Assembly (NCBI RefSeq): GCF_022758235.1
Contig: NZ_JALEBG010000003.1
Coordinates: forward strand, 434,001-498,000
DNA: 64,000 nt
Origin: Pontibacter liquoris
Lineage (GTDB): Bacteria; Bacteroidota; Bacteroidia; Cytophagales; Hymenobacteraceae
Direction of reading: 5' to 3'
Shown here: piece after piece, positions 37,301 to 45,444 of the stretch
Numbering within the stretch: the stretch's first letter is position 1
How the letters are laid out: each line of letters starts with the position of its first letter
Notes under the pieces: generated by a model
Database searches by the model: none
What the model saw: only the letters and a program-made list of their open reading frames with translations
What the model was told of the DNA's origin: nothing
Program-made: the position numbers and the translations under genes

Positions 37301-37921
37301 TTATTTCTGAAGTATGAGTCGCTTGGTTTCTACGGTTTTGTCGTTCACCAGCAGGCTGTAAAAATACACCCCCGATGGCAGGCTGCTCATATCCAGCTGC
37401 ACCACCGTGTTGGCGCTGGCCGGGGCCACTTCCGCGCTGGTTACTACCCGGCCAATGGTATTGGATATCCGGATCTTATAGCTGGCGTTGGCTGTCTGGT
37501 TCAGCGAGAACAATGTGATGCCGCGCGAAGGGTTAGGATACGCGTTAATGGAAGGCAACTCCTTTACCAGGTTGCGGCTAGGCGCCAGGGCCGCCAGACT
37601 CACGGCAGCATACATGCTTTTCTCTGCCTTCAGCTCCACAGTATGAAATACCTGCCCAACCGCCGAAGCATAGATCTTGGAACACGAGTGCTCTTCTACG
37701 CTGGTAAGCAGGTGGGGACGGGCATTTTGCGCCGACAAAATCAGTTCTGAGTGTTGCTCGGGGTATAGCTTCCAAACCGTGGTGCCCCCCTTATAAACCG
37801 GGGAAACACCTGCTACCGCTTCTCTTGAAATCTCTTTAGAATGCGCCTCGCCCACAACTCCCAACAGGTAAGCTCCCATAAAAGTGGCAGCTAAAAATAT
37901 CTTTCTAGTAAAAATTCTCAT
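37301..37921 (-). CDS. Small secreted protein with type IX secretion sorting domain
   Basis: 206 residues. Signal peptide at 1-28 (MRIFTRKIFLAATFMGAYLL then EAHS). The mature N-terminal part is about 100 residues with no recognised domain. The last about 78 residues are a type A T9SS C-terminal domain: AYPNPSRGITLF, then KIRISNTIGRVV, and DMSSLPSGVYFYSLLVNDKTVETKRLILQK. Such domains route cargo across the outer membrane and are cleaved or lipid-linked at the surface. The presence of this cargo implies a T9SS elsewhere in the genome. Confidence 0.9.
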   Translation of the reverse strand: MRIFTRKIFLAATFMGAYLLGVVGEAHSKEISREAVAGVSPVYKGGTTVWKLYPEQHSELILSAQNARPHLLTSVEEHSCSKIYASAVGQVFHTVELKAEKSMYAAVSLAALAPSRNLVKELPSINAYPNPSRGITLFSLNQTANASYKIRISNTIGRVVTSAEVAPASANTVVQLDMSSLPSGVYFYSLLVNDKTVETKRLILQK

Positions 37922-38252
37922 ATAGAAGGCCTCTGCTTTCGTTTAACTTCTCTTTTCTCTATAACAATCAAAGATAGTTTAAAATACTTAAAACAATAAA
38001 TATAATTTTTGAAATATTTGCAATTGAGCCGGATAATGCTACAAAATATTTGCAGACAGGCTACGGCTACTTACAACATGTTCCTTATCAATAATTGCGC
38101 CAGCCCTAATGTAAGCCGCCGCTATTTTTGCAGAACGGGCAACAGGCACCCGAGTAAGTATAAACCTGGCTTCACTCAAATGCCCGTTTTTACCAGCTCT
38201 GTTTTGACGAAAAAGGAAGGGTGCGACAATCTGGCACGTTAGCCGCCGGGAC
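37922..38252. other. Intergenic region between the T9SS cargo gene and birA
   Basis: 331 bases. A 77-codon frame (38009-38242, plus) has no homology-like features, signal or ribosome site and is judged spurious. The stretch holds the cargo-gene promoter and one CAAGTATAAAC-like motif at about 38157 (GTAAGTATAAACC). Confidence 0.6.
37969..37976 (-). promoter_or_regulatory. -7 element (TATCTTTG, minus strand) for the T9SS cargo gene
   Basis: Exact TAnnTTTG on the minus strand, 48-55 bases before the ATG at 37921. A near-match TTTA lies 20 bases upstream at the -33 position, in very AT-rich DNA. Confidence 0.55.
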
Positions 38253-38999
38253 TCAGATCACGAATGCGATCTCCTTGAAAGAAAAATAACGCAACTGGCC
38301 GGCTATTTCCATTGCTAACCGGCCATCTTCGTCCACGCCCACAATTTGGCCCTGCACCCGCGCGTTGTCCACAAGAAAGTCGTGCGTCTCCTGGTAACGG
38401 TACAGCGCCTGCAGGTACTCATACTTGAGCCGAGCCGTATGGCCATTGCGGAGCGCCAGGTAGCGTTTCTCCAATAACTCCATCAGCCGGTCCACCAGCT
38501 TGTCCACAGGCAACTCGCGCCCCAGGCATAAGGCCAGCGAGGTAGCCTTAGGGTGGCTAAAGGCCATTTGGTTCACATTTAAACCAATCCCGACGATACT
38601 ATGTTGTAAAGACTGGCTGTTGATGGTGTTCTCTATCAGAATTCCGCCAAGTTTCTTATCTTCAAAGTATAAATCGTTTGGCCACTTTACCCGGGCCTGC
38701 GCCAGCCCCTGCTCCTGCAGCAGGTCCAGCACAGCCAGCGACACGGCCATGTTGAGAAAGAACTGGTGGCGGACAGCTACAAAGGAGGGCGAGAGCACAA
38801 CCGAGAGCGTGATATTTTTGCCCGGCGCGGCTTCCCAGGTGTTGCCTCGCTGCCCGCGCCCCTGGGTTTGTTGCGCTGTGAGCACCAGGCATCCTTCTGT
38901 GGCTTCATTTTTGATAAGAAGCTGTTGCGCCTCTGAGTTAGTGGATGCACAAACCGGCAGAAAATATAGCTGCTGGCCCATAAACAGCGTATCAGGCAT
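38253..38999 (-). CDS. birA: Biotin-[acetyl-CoA-carboxylase] ligase
   Basis: About 248 residues from the ATG at 38999 (MPDTLFMGQQLYFLPVCASTNSE). The frame is open to 39053, but that start would abut the divergent rsfS start at 39054 and leave no promoter. Class I (no DNA-binding domain). Biotin and ATP motifs: ASTNSEAQ, TAQQTQGRGQRGNTWEA, VKWPNDLYFEDKKLGGILIE and GIGLNVNQ. It attaches biotin to the biotin carboxyl carrier protein. The divergent pairing with rsfS is a common arrangement in this phylum. Confidence 0.95.
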   Translation of the reverse strand: MPDTLFMGQQLYFLPVCASTNSEAQQLLIKNEATEGCLVLTAQQTQGRGQRGNTWEAAPGKNITLSVVLSPSFVAVRHQFFLNMAVSLAVLDLLQEQGLAQARVKWPNDLYFEDKKLGGILIENTINSQSLQHSIVGIGLNVNQMAFSHPKATSLALCLGRELPVDKLVDRLMELLEKRYLALRNGHTARLKYEYLQALYRYQETHDFLVDNARVQGQIVGVDEDGRLAMEIAGQLRYFSFKEIAFVI

Positions 39000-39022
39000 A
39001 CATATTTTTAAGTAGAATTTAG

Positions 39023-39030
39023 TACTTTTG
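39023..39030 (+). promoter_or_regulatory. -7 element (TACTTTTG) for rsfS
   Basis: Exact TAnnTTTG match 24-31 bases before the rsfS ATG, giving a leader of about 18 bases. The -33 region is only T-rich. Confidence 0.5.
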
Positions 39031-39053
39031 TAGTTCAAATTTAAGTAGCTCAA

Positions 39054-39428
39054 ATGAAAGAAACCAAGGTTGAGGCTAATTCAGACATATTGGCAGAACT
39101 GGTTGTAAAAGGCATGCAGGAGAAGAAAGCCTCCGATATCGTCGTTATTAACCTTAAATCACTCAAAAACGCTGTATCCGATTACTTCGTCATAGCATCC
39201 GCCACCTCCGATACCCAACTCGATGCCATCGCATCTTCCATAGAAGAAGAAATTTTCAAGGCTGTTCGGCAGAACCCCTGGCAAAGCGAAGGCCGCACCA
39301 ATAACGAATGGGTGTTGCTGGATTATGTGGATGTGGTCGCACACATTTTTTTAAAGGACAAACGGGAGTTTTATGCCCTGGAAGAGCTTTGGGGCGATGC
39401 CAGCATTAAGCACGTAGCGTCTGTTTAA
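39054..39428 (+). CDS. rsfS: Ribosome silencing factor RsfS (Iojap/YbeB)
   Basis: 124 residues with the DUF143/Oligomerisation domain: KASDIVVINLKSLKNAVSDYFVIASATSDTQ and WVLLDYVDVVAHIFLKDKREFYALEELWGDA. It binds uL14 on the 50S subunit and blocks subunit joining in starvation. Gene order rsfS-ftsH, with 67 bases between, is typical of Bacteroidota. Confidence 0.97.
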   Translation: MKETKVEANSDILAELVVKGMQEKKASDIVVINLKSLKNAVSDYFVIASATSDTQLDAIASSIEEEIFKAVRQNPWQSEGRTNNEWVLLDYVDVVAHIFLKDKREFYALEELWGDASIKHVASV

Positions 39429-39495
39429 ACAATTTCGGACCTACGTAAACTTTTCGTATTGGCCGGTGTTTTCATACATCAGAAATTAAACATTC

Positions 39496-41634
39496 ATGGC
39501 AGAGAATAACAAAGGGAATACTAATAAAAAGAAGAAACCGATCATCCCGAATACGCCCCCACGCCCCACCATGCAACTGTGGATGCTGGCGGTGCTGATC
39601 CTGATCATCTTCGGCTTAACCTGGCTTAACAAAAGCAACTCCTCGGTAGAGACCACCCAGAAGGACTTTGAGGAAATGCTGCTCAGCGGCGATGTCCGGA
39701 AACTGACGATCGTTAACGACAAGACGGTGGAAGTATACCTCAAGGACGAGGCGCTTCAGAACGAAAAGTATAAAACTGAGCTTCAGGACCGCAGCAGCAT
39801 TGCCGTGGACCAGGGCCCGCAATATCATTTCCAGATCATCACACCAGAGATCTTTAAAGAAGACCTCGACAAGCTGCAGGCCCAAACGCCGCGCGACCAG
39901 CAGGTGCCGCTCACCGTTACCACGCGTACCGGCTTTGCGGATTTCTTCCTGCAGTGGGGCTTCCTGATCTTGCTGTTGTTCGGCTTCTGGTTCCTGATGC
40001 GCCGTGTAACCGCGGGAGGCGCAGGCGGCCAGATCTTCAACATCGGCAAGTCCAAAGCGGCCCTGTTTGATGCCGAGAATAAGGTAAAGATCACGTTTAA
40101 GGACGTGGCTGGCCTGGAAGAGGCAAAAGAAGAAGTACAGGAGATCGTGGAGTTCCTCAAGAACCCTTCCAAGTTCACCATACTTGGTGGCAAAATACCG
40201 AAAGGTGCCCTGCTGGTAGGCCCTCCAGGAACAGGTAAAACCTTGCTGGCCAAAGCCGTTGCAGGCGAAGCCGAGGTACCGTTCTTCTCGCTCTCTGGCT
40301 CCGACTTTGTCGAGATGTTTGTGGGCGTGGGCGCTGCCCGTGTGCGCGACCTCTTTAAGCAGGCCAAAGCCAAGGCGCCGTGTATTATCTTTATTGATGA
40401 GATCGATGCCATTGGCCGCCACCGTAGCCGCGGCCAGGCACCAGGCGGAAACGATGAACGTGAAAATACGCTGAACTCGTTGCTGGTAGAAATGGATGGT
40501 TTCGCCACCGATTCCGGCGTAATTATACTTGCTGCTACCAACCGGCCCGACACCCTGGACTCCGCTTTGCTGCGCCCAGGTCGTTTCGACCGCCAGATCA
40601 GCATCGACAAGCCGGATATTAACGGCCGTACCGAGATCTTTAACGTGCACCTGAAGCCGCTGACGCTTGCCGCCGATGTGGATGCCCGCAAACTGGCTGC
40701 CCAGACACCGGGCTTTGCCGGTGCCGAAATTGCTAACGTTTGTAATGAGGCTGCCCTGATTGCCGCCCGCCGTAACAAAAAAGCAGTGGACCAGCAGGAC
40801 TTCAACGATGCCATTGACCGTGTGATCGGTGGACTGGAGAAGAAAAACAAGATCATCTCGCCGGAAGAGAAAAAGATTGTGGCTTACCACGAGGCGGGCC
40901 ACGCTATTGCCGGCTGGTTCCTGGAGCATGCCGACCCGTTGGTGAAAGTAAGCATTGTGCCGCGCGGTGTAGCTGCGCTGGGATATGCCCAGTATTTACC
41001 TAAAGAGCAGTTCCTGTACACGACCGAGCAATTGATCGACGAAATGTGCATGGCCCTGGGCGGACGCGCAGCAGAAGAGCTTGTGTTTGGTAAGATCTCG
41101 ACTGGCGCGCTGAGCGACCTGGAGCGTATCACCAAAATGGCCTACAGCATTGTGACCATGTATGGCATGAACAGCAAGATCGGCAACGTATCGTTCTACG
41201 ATTCGAAGCAGAACGCGGAATATTCGTTTAACAAACCATACTCCGAAGCCACTGCCCAGACTATTGACGAAGAGGTGCGCAAGATCATTGATGCCGCCTA
41301 CCAGCGTACCAAGCAGTTGCTGATCTCGAAAGAAAGAGAGTTAGAAATTGTATCGCAGGAGTTGCTGCAGAAAGAGATCCTGTTCCAGAGCGACCTAGAG
41401 CGTTTGGTTGGCCCACGCCCGTTTGCGGCGCTGACTACGTACCAGGCGCATACGGCTGGTACTGATCGTAGCGAAACCCTGAGCGAAGTGGAGCAGCTCC
41501 ATCCGCAGATAGAAAATCCGGAAGAGCGCGGCCAGACTCCGCATCCGGAGCAGCAGGAAGGCGCTGTGCCCGGCACGCCGCTGGAAAACGGCGCTGCGGC
41601 CCAGGATAACCCTGTAAATTCGAGAACGGCTTGA
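39496..41634 (+). CDS. ftsH: ATP-dependent zinc metalloprotease FtsH
   Basis: 712 residues. Membrane segments at about 26-44 and 150-168 flank a periplasmic FtsH-extracellular domain. AAA ATPase: Walker A GPPGTGKT (243-250), Walker B IIFIDEID (297-304), second region of homology ATNRPDTLDSALLRPGRFDR. Peptidase M41: HEAGH at 465-469 with a downstream third zinc ligand region. The last about 70 residues are a Pro/Glu-rich tail that likely varies. It degrades unassembled membrane and regulatory proteins at the inner membrane. Followed after 13 bases by the lutC-like gene. Confidence 0.98.
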   Translation: MAENNKGNTNKKKKPIIPNTPPRPTMQLWMLAVLILIIFGLTWLNKSNSSVETTQKDFEEMLLSGDVRKLTIVNDKTVEVYLKDEALQNEKYKTELQDRSSIAVDQGPQYHFQIITPEIFKEDLDKLQAQTPRDQQVPLTVTTRTGFADFFLQWGFLILLLFGFWFLMRRVTAGGAGGQIFNIGKSKAALFDAENKVKITFKDVAGLEEAKEEVQEIVEFLKNPSKFTILGGKIPKGALLVGPPGTGKTLLAKAVAGEAEVPFFSLSGSDFVEMFVGVGAARVRDLFKQAKAKAPCIIFIDEIDAIGRHRSRGQAPGGNDERENTLNSLLVEMDGFATDSGVIILAATNRPDTLDSALLRPGRFDRQISIDKPDINGRTEIFNVHLKPLTLAADVDARKLAAQTPGFAGAEIANVCNEAALIAARRNKKAVDQQDFNDAIDRVIGGLEKKNKIISPEEKKIVAYHEAGHAIAGWFLEHADPLVKVSIVPRGVAALGYAQYLPKEQFLYTTEQLIDEMCMALGGRAAEELVFGKISTGALSDLERITKMAYSIVTMYGMNSKIGNVSFYDSKQNAEYSFNKPYSEATAQTIDEEVRKIIDAAYQRTKQLLISKERELEIVSQELLQKEILFQSDLERLVGPRPFAALTTYQAHTAGTDRSETLSEVEQLHPQIENPEERGQTPHPEQQEGAVPGTPLENGAAAQDNPVNSRTA

Positions 41635-41647
41635 TGCAAAAGCAGGC

Positions 41648-42298
41648 ATGTACGAAGCAAAGACCAAAGAAATAGTATTAAGAAGAGTAAGAGAGGCGCT
41701 GGCTAAGTCGGCGCCTTTTCTGCCTCCTACCCCGGATTTCACCTCGCCGCTGCACGCCCCCGTGTCAGAGGATATGTCGGTGGAGTTTGCGCAGAACTTT
41801 ATCAACAACAGTGGCGTGTTCATCTACTGCGAGAACGAGGAAGACTTTTTCGACCAGTTGTATGTCTACAAAAAAGAGCAGCAGCTTCAGAACCTGTTTG
41901 TGTGGGAGCCTAACATCCAGCGCATCCTGGTCCATGCCGGTATTGATTTTGTAAGCGACGAGGAAAACTTTATTGCCCAGGCAGATGCCGGCCTGACCAC
42001 GTGTGAAGCGCTGATTACCCGTACCGGCAGCATTCTGATCAGCTCTGCCAACGCCGCCGGCCGCCGGCTCAGCATCTATCCTGAAAATCATTTGGTGATT
42101 GCCAAGGCAAGCCAGCTGGTGCCCGATATTAAAGATGGCCTGAAGCATATCCGCAACCGGCACAAAGAAAACTTCCCTTCGATGGTAACGCTGGTAAGCG
42201 GCCCAAGCCGCACCGCCGATATCGAGAAAACATTAGTAATGGGTGCCCATGGCCCCCGGCAGCTCGTCCTTTTCCTGATCGATGACCTCCCCCATTAA
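41648..42298 (+). CDS. LutC/YkgG-family protein (DUF162)
   Basis: 216 residues of the LUD domain family: ITRTGSILISSANAAGRRLSIYPENHLVIA and LVSGPSRTADIEKTLVMGAHGPRQL. LutC belongs to the LutABC lactate oxidase complex, but here lutA and lutB are absent and the gene lies between ftsH and lpxH, an order seen in many Bacteroidota. A lactate role is therefore doubtful. It overlaps lpxH by 17 bases. Confidence 0.9.
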   Translation: MYEAKTKEIVLRRVREALAKSAPFLPPTPDFTSPLHAPVSEDMSVEFAQNFINNSGVFIYCENEEDFFDQLYVYKKEQQLQNLFVWEPNIQRILVHAGIDFVSDEENFIAQADAGLTTCEALITRTGSILISSANAAGRRLSIYPENHLVIAKASQLVPDIKDGLKHIRNRHKENFPSMVTLVSGPSRTADIEKTLVMGAHGPRQLVLFLIDDLPH

Positions 42299-43052
42299 TC
42301 CACTGCCACCGGGCAAGAAAGTATACTTTGCCTCCGATTTCCATTTAGGCGTGCCAGACGCCACCACCAGCCGGGCGCGCGAGCAGAAAATTGTCCGCTG
42401 GCTGGAGCAGGTACGTCCCGATGCCGCCGCCATTTACCTGGTAGGCGATATTTTTGATTTCTGGTTCGAGTATAAACATGCCATCCCCAAAGGCTTTGTG
42501 CGGCTGCAGGGAAAACTGGCCGAAATTACCGATGCCGGTATTCCGGTCTTCTTTTTCACGGGGAACCACGACATGTGGATGTTCGATTACTTTCCCCGGG
42601 AGCTCAACATTCCGATCGTGCGCCAGCCGGTTTCCACCATGTATGGCGGCAAAACGTTTTACATCGGCCATGGCGATGGCCTGGGTCCTGGCGACCACAC
42701 GTACAAGCTTCTCAAAAAGGTGTTTAACAACAAAGCCTGCCAGTGGCTGTTCGCCCGCATCCACCCGAACCTGGGCATTGGCGTGGCTAATGTATGGTCG
42801 CGGAAGAGCCGCATCAGCAATATCAAGAAAGACGAAGCTTTTTTAGGCGAAGACGAGTGGCTGATACAGTATTGCAACGAAGTGGAAGCGGACCGCCACC
42901 ACGATTATTATATTTTCGGGCACCGCCACCTGCCGCTCGACCTGCCCATCGGCAGCGACAGCCGCTACATTAATTTAGGCGAATGGGTGAACTACTGCAC
43001 GTATGCCGTATTTGATGGGGAAACACTAAAACTCGAAACCTTTGAAGGTTAG
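42282..43052 (+). CDS. lpxH: UDP-2,3-diacylglucosamine diphosphatase (LpxH-type metallophosphoesterase)
   Basis: 256 residues with calcineurin-like metal motifs in order: SDFHLG (18-23), GDIFDFWFEY (55-64), GNHDMWM (94-100), GHGD, and GHRHLPLD near the end. LpxH cleaves UDP-2,3-diacylglucosamine to lipid X in lipid A synthesis on the inner face of the inner membrane. The start overlaps lutC by 17 bases and the end overlaps the next gene by 11 bases, so the three are translationally linked. Confidence 0.92.
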   Translation: MTSPINPLPPGKKVYFASDFHLGVPDATTSRAREQKIVRWLEQVRPDAAAIYLVGDIFDFWFEYKHAIPKGFVRLQGKLAEITDAGIPVFFFTGNHDMWMFDYFPRELNIPIVRQPVSTMYGGKTFYIGHGDGLGPGDHTYKLLKKVFNNKACQWLFARIHPNLGIGVANVWSRKSRISNIKKDEAFLGEDEWLIQYCNEVEADRHHDYYIFGHRHLPLDLPIGSDSRYINLGEWVNYCTYAVFDGETLKLETFEG

Positions 43053-43854
43053 CTTCTACCTGCTGATCCTTTGGGGACTGCTGCTGCCGGCTGCACATAG
43101 CCAGGGCCTGTCGTTCAGTTTCAGCCACAGCCTGCCGAGCAGCTCGCCTACCGCCATTTCACAGGACCGCAATGGCCATGTATACCTGCTGGATGCCCGC
43201 AATAACCTGCTGCGCCTCGACTCGCTGGGCCGCCCGCTGGACACCTTTTCGCCTCCAACCCGCGGCCGCATCAGCAGCATTGATGCCTGGAACCCCCTCA
43301 AGCTGCTGCTCTTTTACCAGGACCGCCAGCAACTGCTGCTCCTCGACCGCTTTCTGCGGCCCATCAGCAGCATCACCTTAGCCGACCTGAATTACCCGGG
43401 AACCGCTAAAGCGGCCGCACTGGCAGCCGACGATGCTTTCTGGCTGTTCGACGAAACCACCCTTACGCTGAGCAAGCTGGACATGCGTCTGGGCAAAACC
43501 ACGATTGAAACACCCCTGAACCTGATTCTGGACAAAGAGCGCTTTGATGTGCGCCAGCTACGCGAGTACCAGAACATGGTATACCTGCTCGACTACAATG
43601 GTGGGATCTTTGTGTTTGATAACCTGGGCAATTACAAAAAGAAGCTGCCTTACAAAGGAGTCTCTTATATCGGGTTCCGCAATAACGAGCTATACTTTGT
43701 ACAGAATGGGGCACTGCACTTTCTGGATCTTTATACTTCGGAAGAACGCACGCTAGCCCTGCCGGCGCAAAAGCCTTACCTGGCAGCCCTGCTCAGCGGA
43801 AAGCAGGTATTCCTGTTCACCTCCAAGGCGGCAGATATTTACACGGTTGACTAA
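43042..43854 (+). CDS. Exported beta-propeller-like protein of unknown function
   Basis: 270 residues starting with TTG at 43042, inside the end of lpxH. The signal peptide (KVSFYLLILWGLLLPAAHS) starts directly at this codon, which supports the unusual start. The mature protein has repeating strand patterns (AISQDRNGHVYLLDARNNLLRLD, QNMVYLLDYNGGIFVFDNLG) like NHL or 6-bladed propellers. No catalytic motif seen. Conserved neighbourhood with lpxH suggests an envelope role, perhaps lipoprotein or LPS related; this is speculation. Confidence 0.8.
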   Translation: MKVSFYLLILWGLLLPAAHSQGLSFSFSHSLPSSSPTAISQDRNGHVYLLDARNNLLRLDSLGRPLDTFSPPTRGRISSIDAWNPLKLLLFYQDRQQLLLLDRFLRPISSITLADLNYPGTAKAAALAADDAFWLFDETTLTLSKLDMRLGKTTIETPLNLILDKERFDVRQLREYQNMVYLLDYNGGIFVFDNLGNYKKKLPYKGVSYIGFRNNELYFVQNGALHFLDLYTSEERTLALPAQKPYLAALLSGKQVFLFTSKAADIYTVD

Positions 43855-43907
43855 GCAGCTTTAAAAGTACCAGTTCGGCTCGGGAAACGTTCCGGTCCGC
43901 TTCGCGA

Positions 43908-44234
43908 TCAGGCTTTAGAGAGGAATTTAAGGCCCAGCACGCCTGCAATAATCAGCAAAAGGCAAAGGATGCGGAGCAGGTCGCGGGGCTCGTTCAGAAA
44001 TACCATCCCCAAAATAGCGGTACCGGCTGCGCCGATGCCCGTCCAGGTTGCATACGCTGTGCCCAGCGGGAGCTGTTTCATAGCCTGGGCGAGCAGCACA
44101 AAGCTCAGGATCATGACCACCACGGTTACAATACTTACAAGAGGTTTGGTAAAGCCCTCGCTATACTTCAGGCCAAACGCCCAGCCTATTTCGCATATGC
44201 CGGCCAGCAACAGGTATACCCACGCCATATTCAT
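43908..44234 (-). CDS. sugE: SMR-family exporter, SugE/Gdx type (probable guanidinium exporter)
   Basis: 108 residues with four membrane helices. ICEIGWAFGLKYSEGF holds the central Glu (Glu14-15 region) in the SugE/Gdx form, and LPLGTAYATWTGIGAAGTAILG is the Gdx signature of helix 3. Members work as antiparallel dimers exchanging guanidinium for protons. No guanidine riboswitch-like leader is visible: the promoter element sits only about 25 bases upstream. Confidence 0.92.
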   Translation of the reverse strand: MNMAWVYLLLAGICEIGWAFGLKYSEGFTKPLVSIVTVVVMILSFVLLAQAMKQLPLGTAYATWTGIGAAGTAILGMVFLNEPRDLLRILCLLLIIAGVLGLKFLSKA

Positions 44235-44258
44235 CTTTCAGATTCATTTAATTTGATG

Positions 44259-44266
44259 CAAAGATA
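44259..44266 (-). promoter_or_regulatory. -7 element (TATCTTTG, minus strand) for sugE
   Basis: Exact TAnnTTTG on the minus strand, implying an 18-base leader before the ATG at 44234. No -33 TTTG at the standard distance. Confidence 0.5.
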
Positions 44267-44372
44267 CAGAATCTGTGCTGCCCCTCTACAGGATATTCCT
44301 GCCTACCCCTAGCGCGCTGCCTGCTACACCGGCAAGGCATGCTGCTGTTTCTTTGGCGATGTTAATGCAGGG

Positions 44373-45242
44373 TTAAACAATAGGCAATAGCATTTCATAC
44401 TGCTTTAAAACACGGGAGAAATGGCGCCGTTCCAGAAAGGCGATCATACTTGTTGCCCTGGTCTCGATGTTGATGAACAGGATAGCCGGTGCTTCCGTCT
44501 GCTGCATGGCCTGTCGCAGCAGGGCCGAGCCGATGCCCCTGCCCCGCCAGCTCTCCCCAACTGCCAGCTGCGCCACGGCCCCGTTCTTTTCAAAAAAAGC
44601 AATATAGCCCACCACTTCTTGCTGGCTGTTGCGGGCCTCTAGTGTACGACACGCGGCGCCGCTCCTTTTGATCGCTTCAAAGTCATTTTGCCAGCTTGGC
44701 GCTACATCCCAGAACCTCCGGTAGGTAGCTTCTGCTGTCTTTTCAGCCGGCACCAGCACAATATCGTCCGGCTCATCTGCCTGCAGCAGCAAAGTATGCT
44801 TGGGGGCCCGGAAACAATCCAGAGCGCGCGTAATCCGGAAACCCGTACGCTCATAGCTCTTCAGCGCCGGGGCGTTTTCCTGCAGTACCTCCAGCAGGCA
44901 TTGCTCCAGACCGCTTTCACGCAGCTTGGGTAGCAGGAACTGATATAACTGGCAGGTAAGGCCGCGCCCCCGGAATGCCGGCAGCACCCCGGTGCCCGCG
45001 TTGTAAGCTGTGGGCCTGCCCTGCCACGCACCCACGCCGGTCAGTATAAACCCCACCATCTCATTGCCCACAAAGGCAGCCACGCAGAAAGATGCCCGAA
45101 TGCCCTCGCGCTGCACCTTTGCCTTAAACTGCTCCTCGCTGAGCTGGATGGGCACCAGGTAATCGGCAAAGGCCTGCAGAAATGTCTGCCGCAGCCCGGG
45201 CAGCTGCTTTTCTGAAAGGAAGGAAAAGGTAAGATCTTCCAT
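44373..45242 (-). CDS. GNAT-family N-acetyltransferase with two GNAT-like halves
   Basis: About 289 residues from the ATG at 45242 (MEDLTFSFLSEKQLPGL); upstream in-frame residues to 45341 look non-native. N-terminal GNAT half with VLPAFRGRGLTCQLYQFLLP (acetyl-CoA loop) and C-terminal GNAT half with VGESWRGRGIGSALLRQAMQ. Substrate unknown. Monocistronic. Confidence 0.88.
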   Translation of the reverse strand: MEDLTFSFLSEKQLPGLRQTFLQAFADYLVPIQLSEEQFKAKVQREGIRASFCVAAFVGNEMVGFILTGVGAWQGRPTAYNAGTGVLPAFRGRGLTCQLYQFLLPKLRESGLEQCLLEVLQENAPALKSYERTGFRITRALDCFRAPKHTLLLQADEPDDIVLVPAEKTAEATYRRFWDVAPSWQNDFEAIKRSGAACRTLEARNSQQEVVGYIAFFEKNGAVAQLAVGESWRGRGIGSALLRQAMQQTEAPAILFINIETRATSMIAFLERRHFSRVLKQYEMLLPIV

Positions 45243-45444
45243 GGTGATGAACGAAGCTGATAGGTGACCGAAAAAGATAAAAACAAAGTATAGTATACGC
45301 ATTCTCTTGGTACTTTCCTGCATAAAAACAGCTTGCCCCATACGTGCGCGCCAGGTAACCAGCTATGCCTAACGCCGTTAGATAGAATTACTATCCGGCC
45401 ACGCACTTTAAAGCAGCCGGCCACCTAACCTAAACCTATAAGCT

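Noticed and set aside
38009..38242. 77-codon plus-strand frame in the spacer before birA
   Set aside because: No signal, domain, ribosome site or promoter; ends next to a convergent gene and looks random.
38999..39053. birA start at 39053
   Set aside because: It would abut the divergent rsfS start and leave no room for promoters; the ATG at 38999 fits the family N-terminus.
39616..40929. 437-codon open frame antisense to ftsH (and a 343-codon one at 39825-40856)
   Set aside because: Mirror frames of a highly conserved GC-rich gene; residues are Gln/Leu/His-rich with no domain or start context.
44235..44372. Possible guanidine riboswitch before the Gdx-type exporter
   Set aside because: The promoter box leaves a leader of only about 18 bases, and no conserved ACGR-type or guanidine-I/II/III fold is visible.
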